A stretch of 64,000 nucleotides of DNA, taken from NCBI GenBank assembly GCA_019022495.1, contig JAFEKR010000004.1:1488001-1552000 (forward strand). The letters are read 5' to 3'. The position numbers were made by a program, and so were the translations under genes. This DNA is from Epichloe hybrida. Lineage: Eukaryota; Ascomycota; Sordariomycetes; Hypocreales; Clavicipitaceae. Position 1 is the first letter of the stretch; each line of letters begins with the position of its first letter. Below, piece after piece: positions 44,880-55,352 of this stretch. The notes below the pieces were generated by a model. The model was not told the DNA's origin. It did no database searches and was given only the letters and a program-made list of their open reading frames with translations.

Positions 44880-45440
44880 TAGTGCTATCTCTATTGTCTT
44901 TATATTATCTTATAGGCTTGCCCTAGGGTGTAATAAGTCTAAGCCTTTACTAGTCTATAAACTCTAGTAGTTCGTCCGCTCTATTAGTTTTCCTGTCTAG
45001 CTTATCCTAGAGGGGGTGCTTTTAGTTAAAGTTACCTATAAATACGCTTTAGTTACAGGGCTTCTTTAGGTTAATTATGCGAATAGGGGTGTTCTAGTTA
45101 TTACTATATCCCTCTAAGTAAAGGGAGTAAATATTAACTCCTTATAGCTCTACTAGTAACTAGTTAGTCCCTCCCTAGGCTAACTATAACCTTACTTTGT
45201 GTTTCTTATTTATATATACTACGTTATATCTGTTATAATACGCAAGTTAGAACTAGGCGAGGCCTAGTGCTAGGGGCTATGGGTTTCTTATGTGTTCCTA
45301 TTCTTAGATTATAATTATGTCTATGTTAGTCTAGTAATAGAGCGCTATATGTACTAGTTTGTTCTTCTTGTTTATGTTTTAGAAAAGGACTTGTAATATT
45401 ATTATGTTAATTAGGGGGGTTGTTAGTCACTGCTGTCTTG
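44880..45440 (-). pseudogene. LINE ORF2 endonuclease remnant
   Basis: The minus strand reads I-N-I-I-I-L-Q-V-L-F, then D-I-I-I-I-stop-E (the 'xxxIQEPW' motif with catalytic Glu). G-V-N-I-Y-S-L-Y and F-I-G-N-F-N-stop-K-H-P-L follow; the latter is a decayed 'GDFNxxHPLW' motif with its Asp as Asn. This is the apurinic-endonuclease-type domain that nicks target DNA in target-primed reverse transcription. Confidence 0.78.
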
Positions 45441-45599
45441 TGCTAGCTCTATTCTAGCTCTAAGTTGCTCTATATACTATCTAATGCTTCCTAATCTTAG
45501 TTATTTAGCGCTTTATTTTGTATTTATAGGGCGTTCTCTCTTTTTACTTACTATAACAATAGGTTCCGCCGCTATGCCAGGTCTCTTACGGGGTGTGGT

Positions 45600-45880
45600 T
45601 AAGCCTTTACTTAGGGAGTAAGTAGTAAAGCGGGAGGGCTATTTAAGATATCCTGCTTTAGTAGTATTTTACTTCTCTTTTAGGATAGGATAGTCCCTTA
45701 ACTAGGCTAGGTATAGTCCGGAGTATAGGATATAGTTCTCTTTTACCTATTTGTCTTTTACTAGGTAAGAGGACTCTCTATCCTTATAATAGCTAGCTCT
45801 ATACCTACTATACCTTAGTGCTACCTTATAGAACTTAGCTATATAGCTAGTTTAGAAGTAATTATAGCACTATTAGGGTT
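45600..45880 (-). pseudogene. LINE ORF1 zinc-knuckle region
   Basis: The minus strand reads A-K-F-Y-K-V-A-L-R-Y-S-R-Y, Y-K-D-R-E and then N-Y-I-L-Y-S-G with L-R-D-Y-P. Restoring Tyr to Cys at RIP-type sites would match the paired CCHC knuckles of Tad/I-type ORF1 proteins, with the tail rich in basic residues. ORF1 binds the element RNA. The N-terminal part of ORF1 (up to about 46850) was not resolved. Confidence 0.6.
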
Positions 45881-46860
45881 ATAGGGTCTTATTATATAGT
45901 TTAGTTTAGAAAAGCTCCGCTTTAAAGACTATGCTATCTTAGCATATCTTATTAGTATCTTTTACTTTAGCTAGGCCTAGTATTAGAGTGGTTCTTTAGG
46001 TACCTTTGCCCTAGGGTTATCTTGCTATTACCTTTACTATATTTACCTTATTAGCCTTTCTAATTTCTATTACTAGGTTCTTAAGAGAGGTGTGTTTAGT
46101 TAGGAATCCTTTAATAATAATGCTAAGTACGCGATAGTAGAGGGTTACCTCTAGCCTGAATGCTTTAGTAATCCATTTTTAGTCTTCTTTATGTTAGGTA
46201 GTGTTTCCTTTAAAGGTAATAATTATGTCCCTACTAGGGAGTCTTCTAGCTACTACTACTATAGTCTAGCCTATGGCTTTGTTTACTACTATTACTATAT
46301 CTTCCGCGCCCCTAGACCAGAGTGATTCCTAGATAGTATTCCCTTTAATAAGTACCTCTTAGTCCTATCTACTAGGGATCTAGAGGGGGGGAGGTAAGTT
46401 ATTTATTTATTTAGGGGCTAGGCTAGCGGTGATACCTGCCTAGGTCAGAGTGTTACTTCCTTTAGCTCCTTCTTTAATAGCCTCTTTAAGGGCTTATTTA
46501 AGGGCTTCTTTAGTGGTGTGAATATTGCTATTATTGTAGTTTATTACCTTTGCTTTAGCTTAGGCGTGGTCCACTACCTATCTAGCAATAGCTTTAGTAA
46601 TACGCTATACCTAAGTAACTTTATTACTAGGGATAAGGCTTACGATTTTATTATAGTATTTTGTATTATCTAGATGTTTAAATTAGTTCTAGTCCGTTAT
46701 AGGGTTGTTCTCGCTGCTCTAAACGTTAAACTATCCTATTCCTGCGTTTAGGTAGTAGTAGCTCTATGCTAGCCCCCTTTCTCCTAAGTTAATTACTATT
46801 AGCACATCCGCACTCCTACTACTAGCTTTATTGTAATACGATATCGTGGGGGGGGGTAAA

Positions 46861-47040
46861 TGGAGGCAAGGAATTCAAATATTAATATGGTTTGTATTTT
46901 AGAGGCAATTCCGGACCTTTAGAGCGGTGCGGAAGTTTATGCGAAGTTTTTTGGTTAAATTACTATACTAATCTTAATTATAACTTATAAAACTAATAAA
47001 ACTTACTTTTTAAGCTTATTTCTTAGAAAAATATTAAAAA
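46861..47040. other. Spacer between LINE and the 101-bp array
   Basis: A short less-damaged stretch (46861-46950) and then TA-rich sequence. TTCTTAGAAAAATA at about 47020 also occurs beside the inner MITE at about 36106. Nothing else is seen. Confidence 0.35.
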
Positions 47041-47655
47041 CTTACTTTTAAGTATACTTTCTTTTTAATAAAAAATCATATATATCTAAGCAAATAAGCT
47101 ATAAAGAAGTTAATACTATTATTAGTAAGACCCACTTTAGACCCACTTTTAAGTATACTATCTTTTTAAGAGAAAATCATAAATATCTTAGTAAATAAGC
47201 TATTAAGAAGTTCATACTATAATTAATAAGACCCACTTTAAACCCACTTTTATATACACCTTCTTTTTAAGAGAAAATCATATATATAGCAAATAAGCTA
47301 TTAAGAAGTTAATACTATAATTAGTAAGACCCACTTTGGATCCACTTTTAAGTATACTATCTTTTTAAGAGAAAATCATAAATATCTTAGCAAATAAGCT
47401 ATAAAGAAGTTAATACTATTATTAGTAAGACCCACTTTGGGTCCACTTTTAAGTATACTATCTTTTTAAGAGAAAATCATAAATATCTTAGCAAATAAGC
47501 TATAAAGAAGTTAATACTATTATTAGTAAGACCCACTTTAGACCCACTTTTAAGTATACTATCTTTTTAATAGAAAATCATATATATCTAGGTAAATAAG
47601 CTATAAAGAAGTTAATACTATTATTAATAAGACCCACTTTAGACCCACTTTTTAT
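47041..47655. repeat. Tandem array, about six units of 101 bp
   Basis: The motif GACCCACTT starts units at 47129, 47230, 47328, 47429, 47530 and 47631, a period of 98-102 bp. Each unit carries a doubled GACCCACTT/CCCACTTTT motif, AAGTATACTATCTTTTTAA, a GAAAATCATA stretch and AAATAAGCTATAAAGAAGTT. Units differ at a few positions, mostly transitions. The GACCCAC pair is close to the end sequence of the inner MITE at 36128-36259. Confidence 0.88.
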
Positions 47656-47938
47656 ATAGCTTATATTAATTCTAAATAATAACCGTATTATTTTAAATCT
47701 AGTAAATTTAGCTTGTTATACTCTTTTTCTACTCTTTTTTTAGGAAATTTTACTATAAAATTATTTATTTTATTTTATAAAAATTATTTCTTATATATTA
47801 AAGTATTAAATTAAGATAAATTAGGTATTATATAAGTATTATAAGCTAATTATACTTTAAATTCCTTAGATTACTTAATAAATAAATAAACTACGATTTT
47901 TTTTTATTAAAATATTATTTTAAAAACTAATATATAGT
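47656..47938. other. AT-rich sequence left of CopB copy B
   Basis: Nearly pure A/T. It is the left flank of the CopB insertion and would be continuous with 54624 onward before insertion (duplicated ATAGT/ACAGT). No feature is recognisable. Confidence 0.4.
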
Positions 47939-48246
47939 TGTTAGAACAAAGGTGATATCAATCGCGCGTCGCAGCCGCAATTACCTAGCAAAAGCTCAGG
48001 CCGCGCGCAGACCCTACACGTAACCTATAACCTAGCATGTTAATTAGCTAGGAAATATAGGGACACAAACGCGTAACCCCTTTTCCTTTATATATTATAA
48101 CTTCTAGCTTTTTACCTCTCTTTTCCTATAACTTAATTAATTATAATAACAGACAACGCAGCCTAGAATAGATAATTAATAATAATACTATTCTTTAGGC
48201 TTATGACTATATTACATATTGAATTTAATACCCTATAAATCTAACA
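47939..48246 (+). repeat. 5' LTR of CopB copy B
   Basis: 308 bp, TGTTAGAACA...ATCTAACA. CTAATTAGTAGTTACC follows at 48247, the probable primer-site position, closely matching the CopA elements. Confidence 0.95.
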
Positions 48247-50399
48247 CTAATTAGTAGTTACCTTCATAGATAACTACGTAGTCTTTAAACATTACAAATT
48301 AGTAAGGTTAATTAGAAGAGGTAGCTTATCTAATAACAACTCGCCTTATAAAATAGGAGGGCTATGTTTAATAATAAGTTATGCTAATGGAAAGGTATAA
48401 TATAGCTCTCTTCTTACTTTAGTATTAATATCTATATCTATATAGACTCCGAAACAATAAAGAAAGGTTTAACGCTAGTAACTAAGCTATCCCCTTATCT
48501 TTCTTTGTTATACGTTCTATTATATATTTAAAGTCAATTGCCTTGCCTTACGATCCTTTACATCCGAAATACGAAACACATTACATAATCATAGTTATAC
48601 CCCTTTCTCTTCTTATATTATAAGATCTGCCTCCCTTAATTAATTAGAATATTAGATATAGCTAGACCATCTAGGACCTCTAGTTAATTTAGAGTTCCTA
48701 GCAAGACTAATAGTTATAATAATACTATAGAAGGCGTTAAAACAGGAGATAATAATAAATACCTTAACAAAGGAAAAACCCTTGTTTACACTAACCTATA
48801 CCCCTATATCTTTATAAGGCTTTAATAATATATTATAGAAGAATTACTTTAATAAATAGGAAGTTCTAAATATAAAGAGATAAAAACACCTAAGGAAATT
48901 AGTCTCTATATTCTTATAAAGACTAAATAATATAAGGAGCAAGGGTTATTTAGAAAAACACTATCCTCCGAATTTAGCAATAACTTCTATAGATAGTTAA
49001 GGGATAAGTTTACAGAAGGGAGAGACCTTTTATAGAACAAACTTTAAGACTATCTTCTTTATAATAAAGTGTATATAACTATTAGAAGAGGCACTAAGAT
49101 AGTAAATAACCTTAAAGAAGTAGTAAACTAAGAAGAATTTAGATTTTAGACTCTTAAAGAAATTAAAGAGGCTAGGAAGAAGTACATAGGCTTCTAAAAG
49201 AACCTATAAAATAAAGAGTTCTTCTGTGATTTACTAGATAATAGTAATATTAGAACTAGGTAACCTACCCTATTACCCTGTTTATTAGTATAATTACTAT
49301 TAAAGGGATTAATAAGCTAGACTCCCCTAGGAAGACTAAGTTAATCCCCTCTAGGAAGGCCTAGCTAATCTCCCCTAGGAAGGTTAATTAACCTAGAGTT
49401 AAGACCACCTAAGGATGCTATTTATAAGTATTTATAAGTAACTCCCCTGCCTATACCTTTACTAGAGGTAAGTTAGTAGTATTACCCTAGTAACACTACT
49501 AATAATACCCCTAAGTAGGAGAGTTACTAATAGAGGTAACCTATACTATCTAGGGCTAGTAGTGCCCCTGTTAGTATAGCTTAAAGAGCTACACTTCCTT
49601 CTTCCTAATATAAGGAAGAGAAGGATTAGAGGGAATAATAAGCCCTAAGGGTGCTACTTATAAAGCTACCCTCTTACTTCCTAAAGACCTTACTACCCCT
49701 TCTATAGATATAAAGGGAAACACCTAGAGGACCCTTATAGACCTAGAGACCTTTACTAAAGTAAATTATTAACCTATCTAAGGTATACCCTAAAGAATAA
49801 CTCTATAGTGCTAATAACTATAATATCCTTAAATTAAAGCTTTAAATATTCTATAGAAAGTATAAGTTACTTAATATCTAGCCTAAATAAGCTAGTTATG
49901 CTTTTAAGGTTATACTTAAAGGTAAAGTACTATAATACTATATAAACTACCTCTCTAAACCTAGATAACTATAAGATCTCCTTATGCTTATTAGCTATAT
50001 AAGAGAATAATTTAAAACTAAGGATATATAGTAAAGATATCTACTAGAGTAAAATAACATTTCCCTATAAGGAATAGTAAATAATAACCTAAGTAAGTTA
50101 ATAATTAAATACTTTAATAAACTTATAGAAAGACTAGCTATCTTGTAATAAGTAGTGCCTAAAGTAAGCTAAACTAAAAGGGCACTCTAGAATTAACTTA
50201 TCAGAGCCTATTATAGTATTCTAGAGTGTAGAGAAGTGATTATAGATCCGCTAAATAGACTATAAGAGTTCTATAAACGTATTAGAATAACCCTTTATCT
50301 TATTAAGGAAGAGAAAAAGAACTATTAATAGTTCCTAACTAAAGCTATAACCCTAGAGTAGTTCTAGACTAACTAAAGATATAATAGGAATAGAAAAGA

Positions 50400-50620
50400 G
50401 ACCTAATACCCCTTAAAACTATAAGGAAGAGGAGGTACTCCCTATATAAAGAAGTGCTATGTATATAGTAAGGAAGGATGCTAGTTATCTAAGCACCCTA
50501 AAGAGAACTATAAGAAGGTGTTTTAACGCTTTAAGAATCACTACCTTACGGATTTAACTAATAACTTATATTATTTATTTCTTACTTAGTATAAGGGAGA
50601 ACATAAGTCTTAATCCCTTA
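50400..50620 (+). pseudogene. CopB copy B gag zinc-knuckle region
   Basis: The plus strand reads K-K-C-Y-V-Y-S-K-E-G-C-stop-L-S-K-H, a knuckle with two of four ligands kept. K-N-H-Y-L-T-D-L follows downstream, conserved with copy A. The gag start is probably near 48690 but stops prevent a firm call. Confidence 0.65.
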
Positions 50621-51239
50621 TTAATAACAAAATCACTTAGTATATAAAGAGCATTAGATTTAATGATAGCCCTAATGATACAGACAGGCTAGTACTTATA
50701 AGCTTCTTTACTTATAAAACCTAGATTAATAGCGAAAGAATGGTTTAATTCCTAATAAGGTAAGTAGCTTATTATAGTCTAAGTAAAGAAGACCCCTTTT
50801 AGTAGGAACTTGTAAATAAAGCCCTAGTAACGTTTATATTAGAAGATCGCTATTCCTATGTGACATTCTAAGGGATTATGCCTAATACAAGAGCCGCAAA
50901 GTTCTCTATAGTAGGGCACCCTTAATTTCTTACTTTATAACATTAGATACCTATATTACAGCTTAATAAATTAACAGAGAAGAAGGTATTAGTTAGGTTT
51001 AGCGCAGGAGACCTAATTATCACGCTTAGAGTAGCTATAGTGCCTACTCCCTTTAGAAATATCCTCTTTTAGGTTATCCCTATAAACACTCTATTTCTTT
51101 TATCCCTTAATAATATAGACTATCTAAAGATTAACTTTAATATCTCTAAGAACACGCTATAATAAGGAAATATTAAAGTCCCTATTATACGTAAATAGGG
51201 CCACGCCTAGATGCTCCTTACACAGAAAGAAGAAGTAGT

Positions 51240-52260
51240 TACTTAGAGCTACCTTATAGAAAGCAAGCTATAGCAATTATACCACCGCTTTAGATATCTA
51301 TTAATCTAACGCCTACATAAGGTTCTCTATAGATTAGGGCATAATATTAACATTAAAGCTATTAGGGAGCTAATAAGAATTTACTACTAATACTAAATAC
51401 ACATAGATAGCCCTAATTACTTTAAGTTTACCCTTAAGGATAAGTATAGCTTTAATTATAAAGTAATAGTAAATATCTTCTACCTAGATAGCAACCGCCT
51501 TACACTCTACGCTATAGATATAGCTACAGCGTTTAACGTAGCAAAATTCCTTAATAATATCTCTACAAAAACAACCTAGGAAGCCCTCTAAATATACTAG
51601 ATTAATGCTTACCTAGGCCCCCTAGACTTTATTATTATAGATGCTAGAATAAACTTCCATAGTAATAAATTCAAATAATTTACAGCTTTAATATTAATTT
51701 TAATTAAGGAAGTCCCTATTAAGGTATACTATAGTATAGGGAAGGTTAAAAGGTATTATAGGCCACTCCAAAGAGCCTATAATATAATTAGACGTAAATA
51801 CCCTATAATACTAGAACCTATTACCCTTTAAATAATAATTAAGGCCCTAAATAACACTATAGGCCCTAATAGTCTTATCCTAACCCTCCTTATCTTTAGA
51901 GCTTACTTACATATAATAAATAAGTCCTTACTATTACCTAATATTACATAGCATATAATTATAGTATAGAAGGCTACTAAAGAGATTAAGAGACTCTACG
52001 CTATCTAGAAGGTTAATAAGGCCCTTACTAAACATAATAGCCTAGATACCTTAAAGACCCTTAGCCTACCACTTAGATTAAAGGTTAAGGTCTAGCAAGA
52101 AAGCAAGGGATAGGCAGGTCTATATAAGCTACTAGCAATTACTAGAGAAAGCTATATACTTAATATACCTAGAGGCCTAAAGACCTTTAGGTTAATATCC
52201 ATTAAGCCTTACTATAATAATCCTAGTATAAAGAAAACAGCGGAGCCTAGTAAAGAGAAA
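51240..52260 (+). pseudogene. CopB copy B integrase remnant
   Basis: The zinc end has L-Y-H-R-F-R-Y-L (part of the His pair kept) and the core has F-N-Y-K-V-I-V-N-I-F-Y-L-D-S. G-P-L-D-F-I-I-I-D-A-R-I-N-F-H-S gives the second catalytic Asp block, followed by K-V-K-R-Y-Y-R-P-L-Q-R-A-Y. It is the least damaged integrase of the family in this window. Confidence 0.85.
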
Positions 52261-52379
52261 GGAGAAAAAGGGCAAGAGGCTTAGAACCCTAATACTATTA
52301 AAGCAAGGATATAGAAGGCTACGGAAGAACCCTACCTTAAGGTACTAATACCTTCCTATTAGTAAAAGAACATAGTAAC

Positions 52380-53330
52380 CTAGCTCTTATAATTAAGCTA
52401 CGTAAGGAAGGAATTATTAAGACCCCTAGCAAACCTTTTAAGCTATTAATAAAAGCGGAAATTAACGCTTTAATTAAGCAAGATATATTTAAATTCATTA
52501 TATTCAATAAGGAAGAATATAGTGAAATTTAAATCTTTAATTCCTGGAATGATTCAACGCGTAAGCTAACATCTCATTCTCGCAATAGCCCTATTAGTAA
52601 GATTAAGGAAATTCCTTATCTAGCTAAGAGATATCTATTAGGCTTATATATAGGCCTATATATTACTAGAGCGGCTAATCCTAGCGCGTTTACTAATTTA
52701 GATATAGTATCTCTACCTGCCTAGTATAATCTTAAGGGTTATAAAACCCCTCTACGGGCTTGCAGAGGCAGGAACACACTAGTGGGTTATATATTACAAG
52801 TATTATAGAGAGAACCTCTAGATAGAAACCTCTACATATAATCCCTGCTTACTTATAACTATAAAGAAAAGCCCTAACTTTACCTACATTAGAATATAGA
52901 CTAATAATATAATTAGCCTCTTAGATAAGAAGTTCTCTAAGAAGGAAAAGACCTAGCTTACTATAGTAGGCTTTAATATAAAGCCAAAGCAATTCCTAAC
53001 TTAGGACTACCCCTTTATATTTAATAGTAATATTATCTTACTAGAGAATAATACTATTAAGATCTAGTAGAAAGGGTAAAGTAATAAGTTAGAGTTAGTT
53101 CTAATAACTAACTTAAAGCGTAAATATATTAAGTAAAGGGCCTAAGGCGCTTACATTACCTTAATCTACTAACTAGAGGCTTGCTTTAACCTATCTATTG
53201 TTACATAACACTAGGAGCTAACCCTAGAGGACATGAAAGCCCTTAATCGCTGCCTAAAGTAATAGATAGATCACCTAGAGAGAGGTCTAATATTTATCCT
53301 AATTAACCTCGAGAAGGTAAAGCTCTTTGC
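52380..53330 (+). pseudogene. CopB copy B reverse transcriptase remnant with internal deletion
   Basis: E-I-stop-I-F-N-S begins the RT as in copy D, but the segment holding R-I-V-N-K-I-K-G-K and the following block is missing at about 52531. The junction joins GGAATGATTCAACGCG. Farther on, the frame carries decayed palm and thumb sequence to about 53330. The deletion removes the front of the fingers domain, so the element could not have been active after it arose. Confidence 0.75.
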
Positions 53331-53830
53331 CTTTATAGATAGATCCTTTGCTAATAACTAGGACCTATTCTTATAACTAGGATATATACTTATCCTAGTA
53401 AACAAAGACTACACTAATAGTAAGTTTATAATTAAAGATAATATTATGCACTTTAGCTTAATAAAGAGCAAGAGAGTCACGCAAAGCGTGCTTACCTTAG
53501 AAGTCTACAGCATAGTAGCTAGTGTTAATATAGCTTATATAATTATAACCACCCTAAACTTAGTTACTAACTAACTAAAGCTCCTAAAGATCCTAGTTAT
53601 TGTATATACGGATTCATACTCCTTATATAAGTGCCTTGTTAAGCTTAGTATAATAAAGGAGAAACGCCTAATAATTAATATCATAGCCCTTCGATAGTTA
53701 TATAAACGCTAAGAACTCTATGAGATCTAATGGATTAATAGAGAGAATAACCTAGCTAATGCCTTTATAAAGGTATTACCTAATAAGGCCCTTAAGAGCT
53801 TTATCTTAACTAACCGGATAACTATCTAAA
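53330..53830 (+). pseudogene. CopB copy B RNase H remnant
   Basis: The frame runs almost open: D-R-S-F-A-N-N at the start (first Asp), then K-S-K-R-V-T-Q-S-V-L-T-L-E-V-Y (catalytic Glu kept). I-V-Y-T-D-S-Y-S-L-Y follows (third acidic residue kept), then K-E-K-R-L-I-I-N-I and N-N-L-A-N-A-F (for 'NPADAxT'). This is the copia RNase H C-terminal to RT. The catalytic acids are intact in this copy. Confidence 0.87.
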
Positions 53831-54315
53831 TAGAGGGATAAGTTACCTATATATAACACACACGTGGTAAGAGGAAAAAGGTAATCCTCTAGGAGGGTAG
53901 CCATAGGGATAAGATAGTAATACGCAGGGGATCTACGCCCTTATAGTTAATATCCCTAGCGGCCATAACCACGCTAGCCTACTAGGCCCTCCTAGTGGAC
54001 TATAGAAATTAATAGTAGTACGTAGGAGGAGAAAGGTGTTACTAAGGAGGAGGAGACATTATATACGCGCTACGGTGTGGTATATATGTTATTTTAAGGA
54101 AAAGAAGGGATTCGGAAGGACCTACTTATCCTTATATAGGCTTATAAGCTAAGCGAGATTATTATTTCCCTTTTATTAGCAATCATACGCCTAGATAGGC
54201 TATAAGTTCTTTTCCTTATATCCCCTATTAATCACATCCTTAATCTATCTTTCCTTTTTTATTTCTACGATTAATATTACGTGTTAATAATTATATTAAA
54301 AGAGAGAAGTTCTAG

Positions 54316-54623
54316 TATTAGAACAAAGGTGATATTAATCACGTGTCGTAGCCGCAATTACCTAGCAAAAGCTTAGGCTGCGCGCGGACCCCACACGTGA
54401 CCCACAACCTAGCACGTTAATTAGCTAGGAAATGTGGGGACACAAACGCGTAACCCCTTTTCCTTTATGTATTATAACTTCTAGCTTTTTACCTTTCTTT
54501 TCCTATAACTTAATCAATCATAATAACAGACAACGCAGCCTAGAATAGATAATCGATGATAATACTATTCTTCGGGCTTACGACTGTATTACACATTGAA
54601 TTCAATACCCTATGAATCCAACA
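54316..54623 (+). repeat. 3' LTR of CopB copy B
   Basis: 308 bp. The start is altered to TATTAGAAC; the rest keeps more CpG sites than the 5' LTR. A purine run, AAAAGAGAGAAG at 54298-54309, lies just upstream and is the polypurine tract. Confidence 0.94.
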
Positions 54624-55286
54624 ACAGTTTTATATTACTTATATTATACTTAAAAGCTTTTATAATAAGTAAAGCCTTTCATTTAAATAATATAAATAAT
54701 ATTATTTACTTATTTATTTATTTATACTATTTTTATTTAACTTTTTATTCCTAAATCACTCTTTTTTAACTTTAGATTTTATAAAAGAAAAGAAAAGAAT
54801 TTAAGATATTTAAAAAGAATATATATTAAATCTAAAAAAATAACTATTATTCTAAATAAAAGTTATAATATTAATATTAAATTTAAGGTATATAAAAGTC
54901 TAATTATAGTTTCTTAATATAATTATTTAGATTTATAATATATTATTTTATATTATTTAAAAAAGTATATATAGGGTATTTTTTAGTAATAAAAAGTCTT
55001 GTTTAAAATAATAAAAATATAATTATAAGAAAATAGATATATAGTTAATATAATATCTTATAATATATAAAGAAATTTAAAGAATCTAATTAACCTCATA
55101 AACTTACTATATATACCCTATACTAGAAGATATAACTAATAGTCTAAAAGATAGGAAATTAAGATATTTAATAGTAAATTTAATAAAATACCTATTATAA
55201 AAACAATTATATTAATCTAATAGAGAAAAATCTAAAGTATATTATAAGATATTAATATACCCCACCTTTTTTTCCTCCTAACATTA
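54624..55286. other. AT-rich sequence, nothing recognised
   Basis: Almost pure A/T with many short homopolymers. It is the pre-insertion neighbour of 47656-47938 on the other side of CopB copy B. No frames, RNA genes or repeats were recognised. Confidence 0.4.
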
Positions 55287-55352
55287 CATCTGTAATGTTT
55301 GTAATGTAATGTAATGTAATGTAATGTAATTACACATTACATTACATTACAT
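55287..55352. repeat. Second (CATTA)n/(TAATG)n hairpin
   Basis: TGTAATGTTTG followed by TAATG units and then ACACATTACATTACATTACAT, next to ATGCTCTGGCTATA. The core matches 40139-40262 and both are bordered by ATGCTCTG in the same relative position on the respective element side. Confidence 0.82.

Larger units (their letters stand above)
41100..46860 (-). mobile_element. Tad-like LINE (non-LTR retrotransposon), RIP-decayed
   Basis: Coded on the minus strand: ORF1 with zinc knuckles (about 46850-45500), then ORF2 with apurinic-type endonuclease (about 45440-44880), reverse transcriptase (about 43900-43060) and a C-terminal zinc-binding segment (about 42600-42300). This order is that of the Tad1 clade in fungi. 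An RNase H domain would be expected between RT and the zinc segment but was not seen clearly. Both ends are uncertain; a 9-base G run at about 46849-46857 and C runs near 40963-41007 lie close to them. It keeps more G+C than neighbouring copia copies. Confidence 0.85.
47939..54623 (+). mobile_element. CopB copy B, complete Ty1/copia retrotransposon
   Basis: 6685 bp with 308-bp LTRs (47939-48246 and 54316-54623), coded on the plus strand: gag, integrase, RT, RNase H. The target duplication is ATAGT (47934-47938) against ACAGT (54624-54628), one C-to-T apart, as RIP inside the duplicated site would give. It is less damaged than copy A but all frames still contain stops. Relative to copy D it lacks about 105-110 bp at the start of RT (near 52531). 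Confidence 0.95.

Noticed and set aside
47041..47655. CRISPR array
   Set aside because: Units are contiguous 101-bp tandem repeats without unique spacers, in a eukaryotic repeat region.
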